Shown piece by piece: positions 40,234 to 41,595 of a stretch of DNA of 41,595 bases; the first letter of the stretch is position 1; every line of letters begins with the position of its first letter. A model generated the notes under the pieces. It ran no database searches. It saw only the letters and a list, made by a program, of their open reading frames with translations, and was not told the DNA's origin. The position numbers and the translations under genes were made by a program. The stretch is from Candidatus Gagatemarchaeum stordalenia (lineage in GTDB: Archaea; Thermoproteota; Nitrososphaeria; Nitrososphaerales; Gagatemarchaeaceae), in assembly GCA_003164815.1 (NCBI GenBank), contig PLUF01000109.1:1483-43077 (forward strand), in the 5' to 3' direction.

Positions 40234-41595
40234 CTACGAGAGAATTCCAGGGGACTTGAGATACTTCTGGATGCCTTCCGCGGCAACGTAGGACTGCGGG
40301 CCGGCTATGTGGGTCCCGGAAGGGACGTTGTCCCCGCAGGTGTTAGTGATCTCACCCGCTCCGAAATAGTTCGGGCTCGTCCAGCACTGGTTCCACTTGT
40401 TCCAGACCGAGGTGTTAGGGTCTTGGCCAATCCTGCAGCCACCTCGTATGTGCGCGCCCCACCAGTCGATGTGGACGGATCCGGGAGGCACTGTCGCGGA
40501 GAGGGCCACGTTCTGGGCGCCCATCTGGTTGAACACCTTGCCGACGAGCGGAGCGAGGTAAGTGGCCCCATTGTATGTGTTGGGCGTCCAGTCGAACGTC
40601 AGTCGAGATAGAGGGTCTCCGTAGGCGTCCGTGTAGTTCGGGTCCAGATCCGCGTAGTGCGTCGTCGTGGGAAGGTCATGGGCCAGCGGGGTCGAGGAGA
40701 GGGGGATCGTCTTGAGGAGATACTTGTCCTTCTGGGTGGCTTTGAAGGCGCTTCCCATGCTCTTGCTTGTGACCCCTCCGGCGAAGGTGATGTTCCCGGG
40801 TCCGGCGCCAAGGTATCCGCCTATGCTGATCTGGCTCCCCCCGATGAAGTTAAGATTCGTGTGGTCGAAGTTGTCGTCCATGAAGTCGTAGAGGTCGACC
40901 CCGCCCCCGCTGCCGTTCCCCGCAGGATACGCGTTCCCTCCCATCGCCAGGGTGCCCGTGACGGTGGTTCCCGAGTAGGGAAGATAGCCGAACGTCATGC
41001 CTCTCCCCACGGAGCCGCTGGCCGAGACGGCGTTGTAGGGGTTGCCTACACCGGAGAGCAGACTGGTCCTGATCATGTTGTACCCCCACATGCCGTTGAA
41101 GAACACCGTGCCAGGCTGCACGTGCACGTTGCCCTGGGCGTCGTAGTAGCGGGCGGCCGTTATTAGGCCGGTCTTGGGATCCGTGTCCAAGCGGAAGATG
41201 AAACTGTTGACGACCAGCGTGAAGTTCCCCGTCTTGATCGCTGCGGGAACCGTCCTGTAGGCAGCGTTGGCCTTTGCCCCCGTTTCGCACGGATAGTCGC
41301 ACGGGCCGCCGCAGTAACCATCGTAGACGCACTGGTTGACCGCGACCCCGTACTGGTTCATGTAAGGCATCGAGGCGAGCGCGCTGACGTGGGGGAACGG
41401 ATGATATCCCATCGCCTCGGACGCGGTCTGAAAGGCGGTCGCCACCGGCGTGAGCGGATTGGGAGGCAGCGGGTAGTTCGTGCTCATCGGGACGAGCGAG
41501 CTGTTGTCCGTCCCGCAGAGGCCGTGCGCCCTCTCCCACTCCACATAATATGGCTCATACTCGGCGTACGTGAGGGGCCAGTCTTCGAGGTCGCT
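40234..41595 (-). CDS. GMC-type FAD oxidoreductase, C-terminal part (runs off the window)
   Basis: The frame is open to the window edge (SDLEDWPLTYAEYEPYYVEWERAHG), so the GTG at 41544 is not the start. The N-terminal FAD Rossmann part is missing. Visible family parts are DWP-TYAEYEPYY, the substrate-domain region, PPGSVHIDWWGAHIRGGCRIGQDP, and the end GDNVPSGTHIAGPQSYVAAEGIQKYL, which carries the GMC_oxred_C FAD-contact segment. CVYDGYCGGPCDYPCETGAK has four Cys, as in the membrane gluconate/sorbitol dehydrogenase alpha-subunit group. Substrate is probably a sugar or polyol alcohol; this is inferred. Confidence 0.8.
   Translation of the reverse strand, partial: SDLEDWPLTYAEYEPYYVEWERAHGLCGTDNSSLVPMSTNYPLPPNPLTPVATAFQTASEAMGYHPFPHVSALASMPYMNQYGVAVNQCVYDGYCGGPCDYPCETGAKANAAYRTVPAAIKTGNFTLVVNSFIFRLDTDPKTGLITAARYYDAQGNVHVQPGTVFFNGMWGYNMIRTSLLSGVGNPYNAVSASGSVGRGMTFGYLPYSGTTVTGTLAMGGNAYPAGNGSGGGVDLYDFMDDNFDHTNLNFIGGSQISIGGYLGAGPGNITFAGGVTSKSMGSAFKATQKDKYLLKTIPLSSTPLAHDLPTTTHYADLDPNYTDAYGDPLSRLTFDWTPNTYNGATYLAPLVGKVFNQMGAQNVALSATVPPGSVHIDWWGAHIRGGCRIGQDPNTSVWNKWNQCWTSPNYFGAGEITNTCGDNVPSGTHIAGPQSYVAAEGIQKYLKSPGILS

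Overview
This 41.6 kb window is archaeal and looks like a defence-rich accessory region. The archaeal signs are TATA boxes about 25 bases upstream of start codons with almost no leader (thioredoxin at 17789, the 58-aa gene at 22215, the flavoprotein at 30646, the ACT-like protein at 39354), many GTG/TTG starts, a single-finger C2H2 protein, MNT/HEPN pairs, an RCK K+ channel, a P3A-type proton ATPase and a GMC oxidoreductase. I think a member of the Nitrososphaeria (Thaumarchaeota) or a related acid-tolerant lineage is most likely. That assignment is inference, because no rRNA or tRNA is present.

Layout. (1) 1-3.0 kb: the end of an ArdC-like antirestriction metallopeptidase; then a DUF559 nuclease-fold gene that overlaps by 4 bases a radical-SAM gene I identify as a prokaryotic viperin (antiviral ddhNTP synthase); then a membrane-anchored PD-(D/E)XK nuclease with a zinc ribbon. 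(2) 3.1-9.7 kb, minus strand: a complete type I restriction-modification operon hsdM-hsdS-hsdR followed by a DUF6650-like gene. (3) 9.7-16.8 kb: a HARE-HARE-nuclease fusion with a small partner, a two-gene GHKL-ATPase/response-regulator pair, a beta-class DNA methyltransferase and an AbiGi-like gene. (4) 17-21.9 kb: small conserved proteins, thioredoxin, a HEPN gene between two MNT nucleotidyltransferases (one fused to a PD-(D/E)XK domain), an AbrB-type regulator with a palindromic operator, and DUF2283. (5) 21.9-27.1 kb: a gene-poor zone of micro-ORFs, with an 83-bp near-perfect inverted repeat around a three-gene unit, duplicated small-peptide blocks and a zinc-finger gene. (6) 27.2-38.3 kb: ion transport and redox genes (b-type cytochrome, FAD oxidoreductase, RCK K+ channel, ClC-CBS channel, proton ATPase), with a 632-bp inverted duplication of the convergent K+-channel/ClC 3' ends. 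(7) 38.4-41.6 kb: an ACT-like regulator, small genes and the C-terminal part of a GMC oxidoreductase that runs off the window.

The first 20 kb reads as an antiviral island: nucleotide-chain-terminator synthesis (viperin), several restriction or nuclease modules, a GHKL/receiver signalling pair and toxin-antitoxin modules. The most notable candidate system is DUF559 nuclease + viperin (+ membrane nuclease). Next are the dual-GHKL/receiver pair and the nuclease-MNT/HEPN/MNT locus.
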